Source: Eubacteriaceae bacterium (GTDB lineage: Bacteria > Bacillota > Clostridia > Eubacteriales > Anaerofustaceae). From it: a stretch of 64,000 bases of DNA. The stretch covers positions 1 to 64,000 of the forward strand of contig JAFXKY010000052.1 in NCBI GenBank assembly GCA_017531485.1, read 5' to 3'. Within the stretch, counting starts at the first letter, position 1. Every line of letters begins with the position of its first letter. The notes beneath the pieces were generated by a model. The model did not search any database, was not told the origin of the DNA, and saw only the letters and a program-made list of their open reading frames with translations. Made by a program: the position numbers and the translations under genes. Of the stretch, positions 34,404 to 43,536 are shown one piece after another.

Positions 34404-34428
34404 AGGGATGCGAAAGCATCCCTTTTTC
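34404..34428 (+). terminator. Terminator after UROD copy 3
   Basis: AGGGATGC-GAAA-GCATCCCT plus a T run. Confidence 0.87.
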
Positions 34429-34437
34429 ATTGAATTA

Positions 34438-35697
34438 TTATTTTATCGCCATTTCCAAAACACACTCTCTGCCGACGGTGGTGTTGTCTTTTTTATTGTC
34501 GCGAAGTTCTGCTGTTGGATGCGGAGAAGTTTCGTAGCGGTAGTCCATGCCTTTTCGGGAAATATATTCATTTATTACCATATGGGAGGGTACGTCGTCT
34601 GTGGATCTGTTTACGTGATTCTGGAAGAGGATGAATCGGTTATTCTGAGAGTCTCCGGCATTTTCATAGTTTTCATAATTGCTCGTGCAATACATACTTC
34701 TGTTCATCACATCCCTTACGTATTCCACATTCTGCGAGAATTTCAGAAGCTCGGGGAATTCGCCGTTGGGAATGACTTGTTTCCAATGCTTGTTTTCGTA
34801 TTTCATAAGCAGGTTTGCCGCTTTATGAAGATGAGCGATCTCTCTTATGAAGAAATTCTCCCAGATGGATTTTACATACGGGTCTTTTTCGTCTTCGTAG
34901 CAGGAATAATAAAGGTAACATTCCGTATATTCATGCTCGAGGAGTTTCTCAAAGAAAGTGCATTTCGGGTCGATGAGGGATTCATAGTGGCTGACGTGCT
35001 GTTCTTCGATAAGTCCGATCTCCTGATAAAGCTTTCGTCCTATGTCGTTTTCGTAAAAGCCTGCGATGTTCATATAATAATTCATTGTCTGCTGTTCCGC
35101 GGCGGTGATGATCGCGACGTTCAGTCTTGTAATGGGGGAAGCGGTCTTGTTTTCGATGGGATATTTTACGTTGTCAAACGGATGACGATGTTCTGATATC
35201 GTCGGGCGGCCGGGCATGATTTCCGTATATCTCCCGACGAGATGTTCCGCATAAATGCCTCTGTCAATTTCGAGCAGGTCGGCGTAACGGTAAAGGTGGT
35301 CAAAGTCTTCGAGAAGGGCAAAATCGAGGGCGTTTTTGACGTTGATGTCCGGTTCTCTCTTTGCGAGGAGGGCAGTCAGGTCAACGGCGAGCTGTTCGTA
35401 AGAGATGGTGTGTTCAAGGGGGCTTTCGTCAATGGGTTTCAGGCAGGAGAGGATCTTCTGCTGGGACTGTTCACTCCTTCTGACCATGGCGAGCTCTCTT
35501 CTGAGGTCGTTGTCGGGAGTGTTTCTCGCAAAGCAGTGAGAGAATTTCACCGCTTCGAATTCCGTGCCGTTCATGAGGATTATTCTCAGTTTCGTGAACG
35601 GGTCTGTTTCGTTTTTATTGTAGCTTTTGGGATAAATGCTTCTCCAGTCGTCAATGGTGGAGAGCATCTCCACAGGTCTTTCATTAAATGGATTCAT
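34438..35697 (-). CDS. Ferritin-like diiron-type protein, unknown function
   Basis: The 419-residue protein has no family I can name. Its middle (about 100-305) has four to five long helices carrying Glu and ExxH motifs in the order expected of a ferritin-like bundle: Glu130 (ALLEDFDH), Glu201 (AAEQQTMNYYM), Glu231/His234 (IEEQHVSH), Glu254-256 (LLEHE) and Glu286/His289 (REIAHLH). This suggests a carboxylate-bridged metal site, perhaps an oxygen- or peroxide-scavenging rubrerythrin relative. The N-terminal 90 residues and the C-terminal 110 residues are of unknown fold. No rubredoxin Cys pairs are present. GGAGAG precedes the ATG. It is transcribed alone, opposite its neighbours. Confidence 0.7.
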   Translation of the reverse strand: MNPFNERPVEMLSTIDDWRSIYPKSYNKNETDPFTKLRIILMNGTEFEAVKFSHCFARNTPDNDLRRELAMVRRSEQSQQKILSCLKPIDESPLEHTISYEQLAVDLTALLAKREPDINVKNALDFALLEDFDHLYRYADLLEIDRGIYAEHLVGRYTEIMPGRPTISEHRHPFDNVKYPIENKTASPITRLNVAIITAAEQQTMNYYMNIAGFYENDIGRKLYQEIGLIEEQHVSHYESLIDPKCTFFEKLLEHEYTECYLYYSCYEDEKDPYVKSIWENFFIREIAHLHKAANLLMKYENKHWKQVIPNGEFPELLKFSQNVEYVRDVMNRSMYCTSNYENYENAGDSQNNRFILFQNHVNRSTDDVPSHMVINEYISRKGMDYRYETSPHPTAELRDNKKDNTTVGRECVLEMAIK

Positions 35698-35831
35698 TAT
35701 GGCTCTCCTTTTTTGTGGGGATAGTAATATTCTTCTCTGAAATAAAAATATTATTATTCATATTCGGGGGAAGTATGTTATTTTTTTGAAAAATATGATA
35801 TACTTACTCCAATAACACTTCGAGGAAAATC

Positions 35832-36824
35832 ATGAAAAAAATACTTCTTATAGCAACCGGCGGAACGATCGCGAGCTGTGAAGGCGAAAACGGCATGGCT
35901 CCCGTAATCGATTCGAAAGGCATCATCGCAAGCGTTCCCGAACTTAAAGATATTTGTTATGTAGACACTTTCCAGCTTTACAATCTCGACAGCACCAATA
36001 TGCGTTATGAGCACTGGCTCGGCATTGCAAGGACGGTTGAGGAGTTTTACGACAATTATGACGGATTTATCATCACTCACGGCACCGACACTATGGCATA
36101 TACTGCCGCGGCGCTTTCGTATCTTATCCAGAACAATAAAAAACCTATCGTCCTTACGGGCTCTCAGAAGTCCATTTTCGAAAAGGACAGCGATGCGAGA
36201 AATAATCTCATCGACGCGTTTGTGTATGCGACGGATGACGATTCACACCTGACGCATATCGTATTTGACGGCGCAGTCATCGCTGCGACAAGGGCACGTA
36301 AAGTCCGTACAAAGAGCTTCAATGCATTTTTAAGCATTGACTATCCGAATGTGGCTGTGCTTCGTGACCACAGACTTATTCATTACATTATCGAAGACGT
36401 AAAAGAAGAATATCCGACTTTCTATCACACTCTCGAGCCGAGGATCTTCCTTCTCAAGCTCGTTCCGGGGCTCGATGCGTCAATATTCGAATATCTCAAA
36501 GAACATTATGTTGCTCTCATCATCGAAAGTTTCGGCGTCGGCGGAGTTCCTTGTTATGAAGATGAAAGCTTCATTTCAGCAATCGCTGACTGGACGCAGA
36601 GCGGCAGGACACTTGTGATGACCACACAGGTTACTCACGAAGGCAGTGATATGCAGAGATATGAAGTAGGGTATGTCGTAAAGAACACGTATGACATCCT
36701 TGAAGCATATGATATGACTCTCGAAAGCGTCATCGCAAAGCTCATGTGGATCCTTCCGCAGACGTATGAGCCGGAAAAGATAAGGGAAATGTTCTATAAC
36801 CCGATTCATAAAGACATATTATGA
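35832..36824 (+). CDS. ansA: Type I L-asparaginase
   Basis: Hydrolyses asparagine to aspartate and ammonia in the cytoplasm. The 330-residue protein has the nucleophile Thr in ATGGTIAS (Thr12) and the second motif ITHGTDTMAYTAAAL (Thr85, Asp86). VLTGSQKSIFEKDSDARNNLIDAF follows. There is no signal peptide, which fits type I. CGAGGA precedes the ATG. The stop overlaps the start of the next small gene. Confidence 0.95.
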   Translation: MKKILLIATGGTIASCEGENGMAPVIDSKGIIASVPELKDICYVDTFQLYNLDSTNMRYEHWLGIARTVEEFYDNYDGFIITHGTDTMAYTAAALSYLIQNNKKPIVLTGSQKSIFEKDSDARNNLIDAFVYATDDDSHLTHIVFDGAVIAATRARKVRTKSFNAFLSIDYPNVAVLRDHRLIHYIIEDVKEEYPTFYHTLEPRIFLLKLVPGLDASIFEYLKEHYVALIIESFGVGGVPCYEDESFISAIADWTQSGRTLVMTTQVTHEGSDMQRYEVGYVVKNTYDILEAYDMTLESVIAKLMWILPQTYEPEKIREMFYNPIHKDIL

Positions 36825-37096
36825 TGGATTTTCTGATGGTATATGCCATTGTGATAAATGCCGTTTCTTTCTTTGCTATGGGCATAGACAAGAAAAGAGC
36901 GATAGAAGGGGAGTACCGCATAAGTGAAGGAAAGCTGATATTTATGGCAGCGATCGGCGGCGCTGTGGGACTTATGGCGGGGATGTATGCATATTCCCAC
37001 AAGACCCAGAAGAAAAAATTTACTGTGGGCGTTCCCGTTATAATCATCATTCATATCATTATCGGCATGGCTCTGCTTATATATTCAAATATGTAA
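36821..37096 (+). CDS. DUF1294 membrane protein
   Basis: This 91-residue protein has the DUF1294 pattern: a first TM segment, the short loop GIDKKRAIEGEYRISEGKL, a second glycine-rich TM (MAAIGGAVGLMAGMYAYSHKTQKKKF) and a third TM. Function is unknown. It overlaps the asparaginase stop by 4 bases, so it is translationally coupled, though no functional link is known. Confidence 0.9.
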   Translation: MMDFLMVYAIVINAVSFFAMGIDKKRAIEGEYRISEGKLIFMAAIGGAVGLMAGMYAYSHKTQKKKFTVGVPVIIIIHIIIGMALLIYSNM

Positions 37097-37138
37097 TAAA
37101 GTAACAAAGGCATTGTCAGCGGATGAAGATTTCATTTG

Positions 37139-37167
37139 TTGACATATGTCATAAACAAAAGTATAAT
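37139..37167 (+). promoter_or_regulatory. Consensus sigA promoter with operator-like palindrome
   Basis: TTGACA, 17 bases, TATAAT: a perfect consensus match. The 12-bp perfect palindrome TGACATATGTCA (37140-37151) overlaps the -35, and flanking TTTGTT / AACAAA extend the symmetry, so a repressor site is likely. Confidence 0.75.
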
Positions 37168-37211
37168 AAATTCAACAGTCCATGGGACAAAGCAATATTT
37201 TGAGGTGAAAA

Positions 37212-38876
37212 ATGAAAACAGTAATTATCGGCGGCGTTGCAGGCGGTGCTTCAGCTGCTGCAAGACTCAGAAGACTCGACGAAAAAGGCGAGATCATCGT
37301 TTTAGAAAGAGGACAGTACGTTTCATTCGCTAACTGCGGACTTCCGTATTATATCGGCGGAACGATCAAAGAACAGTCAAAACTTACTCTCCAGACTCCC
37401 GCAAGCTTCAAATCAAGATTCAACATTGATGTAAGGGTTCTTAATGAAGCCGTAAGCATCGATCCGGAAAAGAAGAGCGTAACGATCAGAAAAGTTGACT
37501 CAGGCGAAGTTTATGAAGAAAATTACGACAACCTTATCCTTTCACCGGGCGCAGAACCCAACAGGCCCGCAATCGAAGGAATCGGTAACGAAAACGTATT
37601 TACGCTCCGCAACATCCCCGATACATTAAAGATCAAAGCATATATCGACGAACACAGCCCCAAGAGCGCTGTTATCGTAGGCGGCGGATATATCGGCATC
37701 GAAATGGCTGAAAACCTCGTTGCCGCAGGAATCGAAGTAAGCGTAGTTGAAAGAAGTGAACACATCATCAATGCCCTTGACTTTGACATGGCTGCTGAAG
37801 TTCAGAAATATCTCCGCGACAAAGGCGTTAAACTTTATCTCAACAGCAGTGCAAATGCTATCACCAAAAACGGCGTTGTTATCGAAGGCGGCGAAATAAA
37901 TGCAGACATCGTTATCATGGCTGTCGGCGTTACACCGGAAACAAGCCTCGCAAAAGCCTGCGGAATCGAAACAAACGCACGCGGATCCATCCTCGTAAAC
38001 GAAAAAATGCAGACAAACATCGAAGGTATTTATGCAGTAGGCGATGCTGTGGAAGTAATCAACTACATCACCAGACAGCCTGCATTCATTCCTCTCGCAG
38101 GTCCCGCAAACAAGATGGGCAGAATCGCTGCTGACAATATCGCAGGATATGAAAGCGTATATGAAGGAACAATGGGTTCATCAGTAATCAAAGTATTTGA
38201 TATGACGGTTGCAATGACAGGTCTTACGGAAGAAGCTGCGAAAGCTGCAGGATATGATTACGACAAGACATACACATACTCCGCATCAAACGCATCTTAT
38301 TATCCGGGCGGCATCAATATGTCTATCAAACTCATCTGGGACAAAAAGACACTTTCAGTTCTCGGCTCTCAGATCGTAGGCTTCAACGGCGTTGACAAAC
38401 GCATGGACGTTATCGCAACGGTTATCCGTCTTGGCGGAAAGGTTACAGACCTCGCAAAACTTGAACTTTGCTACGCTCCGCCGTTCAGCAGCGCAAAAGA
38501 CCCGGTCAATATGGCGGGATTTGTTGCTGAAAACGTGATCAGCGGAAAAGTAAAACAGTTCTTCTGGCATGATGTCGCAGAACTTCCGAGAGACGGAAGC
38601 GTTGTCCTTCTCGATACGAGAACACCTGCGGAAGTTTCACGCGGCAAGATCGACGGATTCATGAATATTCCTGTTGACAATCTCCGTGAACGAATCGACG
38701 AGATCCCCACAGGCAAACCGGTTTACGTTCATTGTCACAGCGGGCTCCGCAGCTATATCGCATGCATGATCCTCGCAGGACTGGGATTTGACTGCTATAA
38801 CCTCGCAGGCGGCTGGAGATTCTATGAAGCAGTGATCAACGAAAAAACGGTTGTTGACCATCCGTGTTATTTCTAA
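37212..38876 (+). CDS. CoA-disulfide reductase with C-terminal rhodanese domain
   Basis: The 554-residue flavoprotein belongs to the CoADR-RHD family. It has the FAD-binding GGVAGGASAAARLRR (7-21) and redox Cys42 in SFANCGLPYYIGG. An NAD(P)H-binding GGGYIGIEMAENL (about 157-169) and GIYAVGDAVE follow. The C-terminal rhodanese domain (about 460-545) has active Cys508 in HCHSGLRSY. Such enzymes reduce CoA disulfides or per- and polysulfides and link thiol balance to sulfur metabolism. AGGTG precedes the ATG. The strong promoter and the palindrome over its -35 suggest repressor control, perhaps by thiol or redox state. Confidence 0.93.
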   Translation: MKTVIIGGVAGGASAAARLRRLDEKGEIIVLERGQYVSFANCGLPYYIGGTIKEQSKLTLQTPASFKSRFNIDVRVLNEAVSIDPEKKSVTIRKVDSGEVYEENYDNLILSPGAEPNRPAIEGIGNENVFTLRNIPDTLKIKAYIDEHSPKSAVIVGGGYIGIEMAENLVAAGIEVSVVERSEHIINALDFDMAAEVQKYLRDKGVKLYLNSSANAITKNGVVIEGGEINADIVIMAVGVTPETSLAKACGIETNARGSILVNEKMQTNIEGIYAVGDAVEVINYITRQPAFIPLAGPANKMGRIAADNIAGYESVYEGTMGSSVIKVFDMTVAMTGLTEEAAKAAGYDYDKTYTYSASNASYYPGGINMSIKLIWDKKTLSVLGSQIVGFNGVDKRMDVIATVIRLGGKVTDLAKLELCYAPPFSSAKDPVNMAGFVAENVISGKVKQFFWHDVAELPRDGSVVLLDTRTPAEVSRGKIDGFMNIPVDNLRERIDEIPTGKPVYVHCHSGLRSYIACMILAGLGFDCYNLAGGWRFYEAVINEKTVVDHPCYF

Positions 38877-38879
38877 ATA

Positions 38880-38908
38880 AAAAACGGCAGTAAAATGCCG
38901 TTTTTTTA
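38880..38908 (+). terminator. Terminator after CoA-disulfide reductase
   Basis: An AAAACGGCA / TGCCGTTTT stem and T run lie a few bases past the stop. Confidence 0.85.
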
Positions 38909-38998
38909 GTATAGATTATTAAAATTTGATTAAATTTATTGCTTTTTCGTGGGGGTAGCATATAATTGAGTTGCAAATATATTACACAGGAGGCAAAA

Positions 38999-39754
38999 AT
39001 GAAAAAGTTAATATGTATGGTGCTTGTGCTGATGTTTGTGTCCGGTTTGTATGCATGCGGTGAAAAAGCTCCGGAAATCAGACCTGTCTACGGACCGTTT
39101 TCGTTGGTGGATGGAAAGTTATCCCTTGAAGGTGTTTCGATGGGAGATGATCCAGAAGAAGCGAAAAATGTCGTTGAAGGCAGAAATCTCGGAAGGATGG
39201 AATCGCACCTGTCTTCGGAAGAGCGCGCTTTTGAGGTTTTTATGGACACCGAAAAAGAATCCGGTGGGATTTCTTACAACGTTCTGTCGTATTCTGCGGG
39301 ATTGAAGGACAACGTTGTCAATGTGATTTCTGCGGGATTTCAGCATGATGATGTTGACGATTCCTTGCTGAACGACCCTGAAAAGTTGAGAAAAACCATT
39401 GACGACTTCTTTGCTCCGTATAAGTCAGCTGCGTCAGAAATGGAGAACGTCCTCATAACTAAGCTTCCGACGATTGAATATTTCGTAGATGAAAACGGAA
39501 ACAGAGAGGATACGGTGTTCTCATACGGCGGAAATGAGATATACACCATGGTATTTGTTGATGGAGAGAGTATAAAAGTGTCCTCAAGAAAAGAAGCGGC
39601 AAATATGGAAGGCGCAACGATCCTTGAAATAAATTTTTATGCTCAGAGCCTTACCGCGGCGGCTGTTGACTATTATCTCAATGATGATGGGCAGACATAT
39701 ATGGGAGAGTTGAGTGTATTTGTAACGGTTATGCCTGCAGAAATGCTTCCGTGA
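38999..39754 (+). CDS. Hypothetical lipoprotein
   Basis: The 251-residue protein has a signal peptide ending in a lipobox (LYAC, Cys19). The N-terminal mature part (VDGKLSLEGVSMGDDPEEA) resembles the start of extracytoplasmic lipoproteins with a two-lobed beta fold. No family or function is recognised. AGGAGG precedes the ATG at 38999, so the longer frame from 38966 is not used. A promoter-like TTGCTT, 16 bases, TATAAT lies upstream, at about 38940-38967. Confidence 0.78.
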   Translation: MKKLICMVLVLMFVSGLYACGEKAPEIRPVYGPFSLVDGKLSLEGVSMGDDPEEAKNVVEGRNLGRMESHLSSEERAFEVFMDTEKESGGISYNVLSYSAGLKDNVVNVISAGFQHDDVDDSLLNDPEKLRKTIDDFFAPYKSAASEMENVLITKLPTIEYFVDENGNREDTVFSYGGNEIYTMVFVDGESIKVSSRKEAANMEGATILEINFYAQSLTAAAVDYYLNDDGQTYMGELSVFVTVMPAEMLP

Positions 39755-39777
39755 CGGATGATCGTGTTTATATAACA

Positions 39778-39803
39778 AAAGCCACCTGTAAAAGGTGGCT
39801 TTG
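39778..39803 (+). terminator. Terminator after lipoprotein gene
   Basis: AAAGCCACC-TGTAAAA-GGTGGCTTT stem. Confidence 0.75.
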
Positions 39804-39844
39804 TCGTTTGGGTTGTATATATTATGATAAATGCCATAAAAAAA

Positions 39845-39920
39845 TGGCTCCCCAGGTAGGACTTGAACCTACGACCTCTCGGTTAACAGCCGATTGCTCC
39901 ACCGATTGAGCTACTGAGGA
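39845..39920 (-). tRNA. tRNA-Asn (GTT)
   Basis: The minus strand folds as a complete cloverleaf. It has a 7-bp acceptor stem with one G-T pair, D arm TAGCTC...GGAGC, anticodon GTT in CTGTTAA, T arm GGTTCAAGTCC and an encoded CCA end. The anticodon reads Asn codons AAC and AAU. Confidence 0.97.
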
Positions 39921-39984
39921 ACGCTCTTTACTCTGACTATTATACTCACTTTTTCGGGTTTGTCAATAGTAAAATGAAAGTTTT

Positions 39985-40488
39985 TTATTTTTCTTCCGTC
40001 TTTATCTCTTTGATGTGAAGGACGATCTGGGATAGGTCGGTATTTTCATCCACCTTGAATTTGAGGGATTCGTCGCAGTCGGCTTTTATTATGACATTTC
40101 CGTCGGAGGATGACATACTGAGGGATTCAAGAAGGTCGTAGTCACCTTCGTTTATCATGCTGAGGGCGCCTTCTTCTGCTTTTGCGGAGTATATTATAAG
40201 GGAAAAGTCTTCTTTGTCTTCATCGGAGAAGGAGAGTTCATAATAAGGAAGTTTGTCGCCGTTTTTCTCTTCGGGCCTTAATTTTATTATTATCCTTTCG
40301 CTTCCGAGCAGGTTCATGGCGGAAATCTCCTCGATCTCGCAGGAAACAGACTTCTCTCCGCCGGAGTGGTGAGAAGAGATGTGATAAGAATCATTCTCAT
40401 CGGAAGAATATTTTTGTATATTTTGGCAGGAGGAGAGTGGTATAATAATGAAAATGAGAGAAAATAAAATTGATAATTTGCGTATCAT
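39985..40488 (-). CDS. Hypothetical lipoprotein
   Basis: The 167-residue protein has a signal peptide and lipobox (PLSSC, Cys at about 21). The mature part is acidic and Ser-rich, with a short His/Ser stretch. The beta-rich remainder contains HIKEIKTEEK at the end, reminiscent of small secreted beta domains. No family is recognised. GAGG precedes the ATG at 40488, and a longer frame to 40545 lacks a ribosome site. It is divergent from recD2. Confidence 0.7.
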   Translation of the reverse strand: MIRKLSILFSLIFIIIPLSSCQNIQKYSSDENDSYHISSHHSGGEKSVSCEIEEISAMNLLGSERIIIKLRPEEKNGDKLPYYELSFSDEDKEDFSLIIYSAKAEEGALSMINEGDYDLLESLSMSSSDGNVIIKADCDESLKFKVDENTDLSQIVLHIKEIKTEEK

Positions 40489-40635
40489 ATAAAACCTCGC
40501 GTATCTTTTGTTTTTATTTTTCTCATAATGCAACATTTTATACATTAATTTGAAAAATAATTATTTTTGCGAAATCTGTTTAAAAAATATTGTTTGAAGA
40601 CAATCTGTATGATATAATTATTTCAAGGAGAGGAT

Positions 40636-42846
40636 ATGGAAAAGTTCAGCGGAGTTGTAAGCAGAATACTTTTTTACAACGAGGATAACGGTTACAGCGT
40701 AATAGAATTTGAATCGGACGGCGCCATCCTTGCTGCTGCGGGAACGGCAGTGAAGCTGAATGTGGGCGAGAAGATCGAGATCGAAGGTGTCTGGCAGGAT
40801 CACCCGAAATACGGTATGCAGATAAAGATCAAGGATCTCTCCACCGTCAGGGCGACGGATCTTGACAGCATCAGAAATTATCTTTCAGGCGGTCTGGTTA
40901 CGGGAATCGGTCCCGTCAGGGCGCAGGAACTCATCGAGCGTTTCGGGGAAGATGTCCTTGATATCATCGAATTCGAGCCGAACAGACTGACAGAGATCAG
41001 AGGGATCGGGCCGCACACCGCAGAAACTATCCATAATTCCTATATGGAGCACGTAAGCGAAAGATATGTCGTTATGGAGCTTTCAAAAATAGGACTTTCC
41101 GCCAATATGGCAATAAAGCTCTTCAAGCGTTACGGTAAAAGCGCTGTGGATGTGATATATCAGAATCCTTACAAGCTTATCGACGACGTAAACGGAATCG
41201 GCTTTTTAAGGGCTGATGCGATCGCCATGCAGATCGGATTTGATAAAAATTCTCCCGTGAGGATCTCCGCCGCAATACGTTACAGGATGAATAATTCCGC
41301 GGTTTCCGGGAATACGTATATTCCGTATGATGAACTCATCTCTTCATGCAGTACTGCCCTCGGAATCGGGGAAGATGATGTGGAAGATCTTCTCGGAAAG
41401 ATGATAACTTCCGGAAGGGTCATGATCGACGAACGCGGAGAAGAGAAAAGGTGCTTTTTAAGGCATTATTATGAATGTGAAAAGCTTTGTGCCCATGTAA
41501 TAAACGATCTTGTCAACACTCCCGGCGAAGACATCGAGGAAGTGTGGGACATAATCGGACAGTATGAGAAATACACTCTCATAACCCTCGCGGAAGAACA
41601 GAGAATGGCTGTAAAGACAGCAGTAACCAACCACTTCAGCATCATCACCGGCGGTCCCGGAACAGGTAAGACCACCATTATCAAGGCGATAGTTTATCTT
41701 CTCGGAAGATTCGGTAAGACATTCGCCCTTGCGGCACCTACAGGCAGGGCGGCGAAGAGGATGAGTGAAGCGTGCGGAGAAGCTGCGGGAACCATCCACA
41801 GACTGCTGAAATATGAATACTCAGGCGAAGAAGACATCTCCCTTTCGGGAAATTTCGGACGAAACGAAGAGAATCTTCTCGATTATGACGTGATTATCGT
41901 CGATGAGATAAGTATGGTGGATGTGAATCTTCTGTCAAATCTCCTGAAGGCGATAGATGTGGAAAGAACTTCCCTCATATTCGTTGGCGACGCAAGACAG
42001 CTTCCGTCCATCGGTGCGGGAAACGTGCTTTCCGACCTTCTTGGGGTGGAGAGGGTTCCGAAATGCGAACTCAGGCAGGTTTTCAGACAAAAAGAGCAGA
42101 GCCTTATCGTGACGAATGCGCACCGCATCAACGAAGGACTTCTGCCTGAAATATCAAAAGACAATCACGAATTTGCCATGCTGAATGTGGCAACTCAGCA
42201 AAAGATCGCGCAGGCGGTTCTGAAGCTTGTGGAAAGCAACAGTTTTGACTGCCGCAGGCTTATTGCGGAAGACAGGCTTCAGATCCTTTCCCCGTTTAAA
42301 AAAGGGGAGGCGGGGGTGCTGAACCTGAATGAGAAGATTCAGGAGATAATGAATCCGGCTTCTGAGGAGACGGAAGAGATCATCGTCGGAAATTACAGGA
42401 TCAGAAACAATGATAAAGTAATGCAGACGAAGAATGACTATAATATCCGGTGGACGAATATAAATACACACGAAACGGGAAAAGGCGTTTTCAACGGGGA
42501 TATGGGATATGTAAATCATATCGACAAGTCCACAGGGGAAATACACGTATTGTACGAAGGCGAAAGGAGAGTAATCTACGACCAGACAAACAGCGACAGC
42601 CTTATTCTGGCGTATGCAATAACCATTCATAAGAGTCAGGGAAGCGAATTTGACTGCGTGATAATTCCCGTGTTCAAGGCGAGCATGAGCTTTCTTACGA
42701 GGAATATAATTTATACCGCCGTAACGAGAGCGAAAAAACGCGTCATCCTCATCGGGGAAGGCGATGCGCTGAGAATGATGGTCAGAAACGACCGTTCGTC
42801 GGAGAGACTTTCGGCTCTGGGAGATTTCCTCTCGGATCTGGGATAA
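40636..42846 (+). CDS. recD2: RecD2 ATP-dependent 5'-3' DNA helicase
   Basis: The 736-residue SF1B helicase, a RecBC-independent form of RecD, is involved in replication fork and mismatch repair in Gram-positive bacteria. It has an N-terminal OB-like domain and helix-hairpin-helix repeats (TGIGPVRAQEL, IRGIGPHTAETI, VNGIGFLRADAI). Walker A GGPGTGKTT is at about 338-347 and Walker B is in DVIIVDEISMVD. C-terminal motifs V and VI are in YAITIHKSQGSEF and YTAVTRAKKRV. AAGGAG precedes the ATG. Confidence 0.96.
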   Translation: MEKFSGVVSRILFYNEDNGYSVIEFESDGAILAAAGTAVKLNVGEKIEIEGVWQDHPKYGMQIKIKDLSTVRATDLDSIRNYLSGGLVTGIGPVRAQELIERFGEDVLDIIEFEPNRLTEIRGIGPHTAETIHNSYMEHVSERYVVMELSKIGLSANMAIKLFKRYGKSAVDVIYQNPYKLIDDVNGIGFLRADAIAMQIGFDKNSPVRISAAIRYRMNNSAVSGNTYIPYDELISSCSTALGIGEDDVEDLLGKMITSGRVMIDERGEEKRCFLRHYYECEKLCAHVINDLVNTPGEDIEEVWDIIGQYEKYTLITLAEEQRMAVKTAVTNHFSIITGGPGTGKTTIIKAIVYLLGRFGKTFALAAPTGRAAKRMSEACGEAAGTIHRLLKYEYSGEEDISLSGNFGRNEENLLDYDVIIVDEISMVDVNLLSNLLKAIDVERTSLIFVGDARQLPSIGAGNVLSDLLGVERVPKCELRQVFRQKEQSLIVTNAHRINEGLLPEISKDNHEFAMLNVATQQKIAQAVLKLVESNSFDCRRLIAEDRLQILSPFKKGEAGVLNLNEKIQEIMNPASEETEEIIVGNYRIRNNDKVMQTKNDYNIRWTNINTHETGKGVFNGDMGYVNHIDKSTGEIHVLYEGERRVIYDQTNSDSLILAYAITIHKSQGSEFDCVIIPVFKASMSFLTRNIIYTAVTRAKKRVILIGEGDALRMMVRNDRSSERLSALGDFLSDLG

Positions 42847-42855
42847 ATGCAAATG

Positions 42856-42873
42856 TCATCGCGGAAGCGGTGA
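42856..42873 (+). other. Hairpin between recD2 and hpf
   Basis: TCATCGC-GGAA-GCGGTGA forms a 7-bp stem with a tetraloop, followed by an A/T-rich stretch without a proper T run. It may be a weak terminator or an hpf leader element. Confidence 0.4.
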
Positions 42874-42900
42874 TAAAATAAATAAAACGGAGGAAAAGCT

Positions 42901-43434
42901 ATGAAACTCGAAATCAATGCTGCTAAACTCAATGTTAAAAACTACATCATCGAGGAGGCTGAAAAACGAATTGAAAAGCTTGGCAAGTACTTCTCCGAAG
43001 ACGCTGTTGTAAACGTAGCGTTCAAGGGTGAAGGCAACAAAACGAAGAAGGTGGAAATTTCTGTCAGACTTCGCACAGGCATCCTCCGCAGCGAGGCATC
43101 GGATGATGATGTCAGAGCTGCACTCGACAAAGCCATCGACAAGTTCGAACGTCAGTTGGTAAAACACAAAGGCAAACTCAAAAACAAGAACAACGATTCC
43201 ATCAGATATGAAAATATCGCCGAACCGGAAAGTGCAGGAGATAATGATATCGAAGGAAGAATCGTCAAAAACAAGAGTTATGTCCTTGAACCTATGGATG
43301 AAGTGGAAGCATGCTTACAGCTTGAGCTCCTCGGACACTCATTCTTTATGTTCCTCAACAAAGAAACTGACAAGGTTTGTGTCGTATATAAGAGAGATGA
43401 CGGCGACTATGGTTTGATTGAAGCAAATTTATAG
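42901..43434 (+). CDS. hpf: Ribosome hibernation promoting factor, long form
   Basis: Long HPF dimerises 70S ribosomes into inactive 100S particles in slow growth. The 177-residue protein has the N-terminal ribosome-binding domain (1-95). A charged linker follows, and then the C-terminal dimerisation domain (about 118-175) with KSYVLEPMDEVEACLQLELLGHSFFMFLN. AGGAGG-like ACGGAGG precedes the ATG. Confidence 0.96.
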   Translation: MKLEINAAKLNVKNYIIEEAEKRIEKLGKYFSEDAVVNVAFKGEGNKTKKVEISVRLRTGILRSEASDDDVRAALDKAIDKFERQLVKHKGKLKNKNNDSIRYENIAEPESAGDNDIEGRIVKNKSYVLEPMDEVEACLQLELLGHSFFMFLNKETDKVCVVYKRDDGDYGLIEANL

Positions 43435-43487
43435 TGTGAAAAGTGCAATTTACTCTTTAAACTAAAATAAATATATGTTAAAATAAT

Positions 43488-43511
43488 ACGGGGTTAACTT
43501 TTAACCCCGTA
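43488..43511 (+). terminator. Terminator-like stem after hpf
   Basis: ACGGGGTTAA / TTAACCCCGT is a perfect stem with a short loop, followed by a weak T-rich stretch. It ends 25 bases before the next start codon. Confidence 0.6.
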
Positions 43512-43536
43512 TATTTGTATGTTTGGAAGGTATCTC

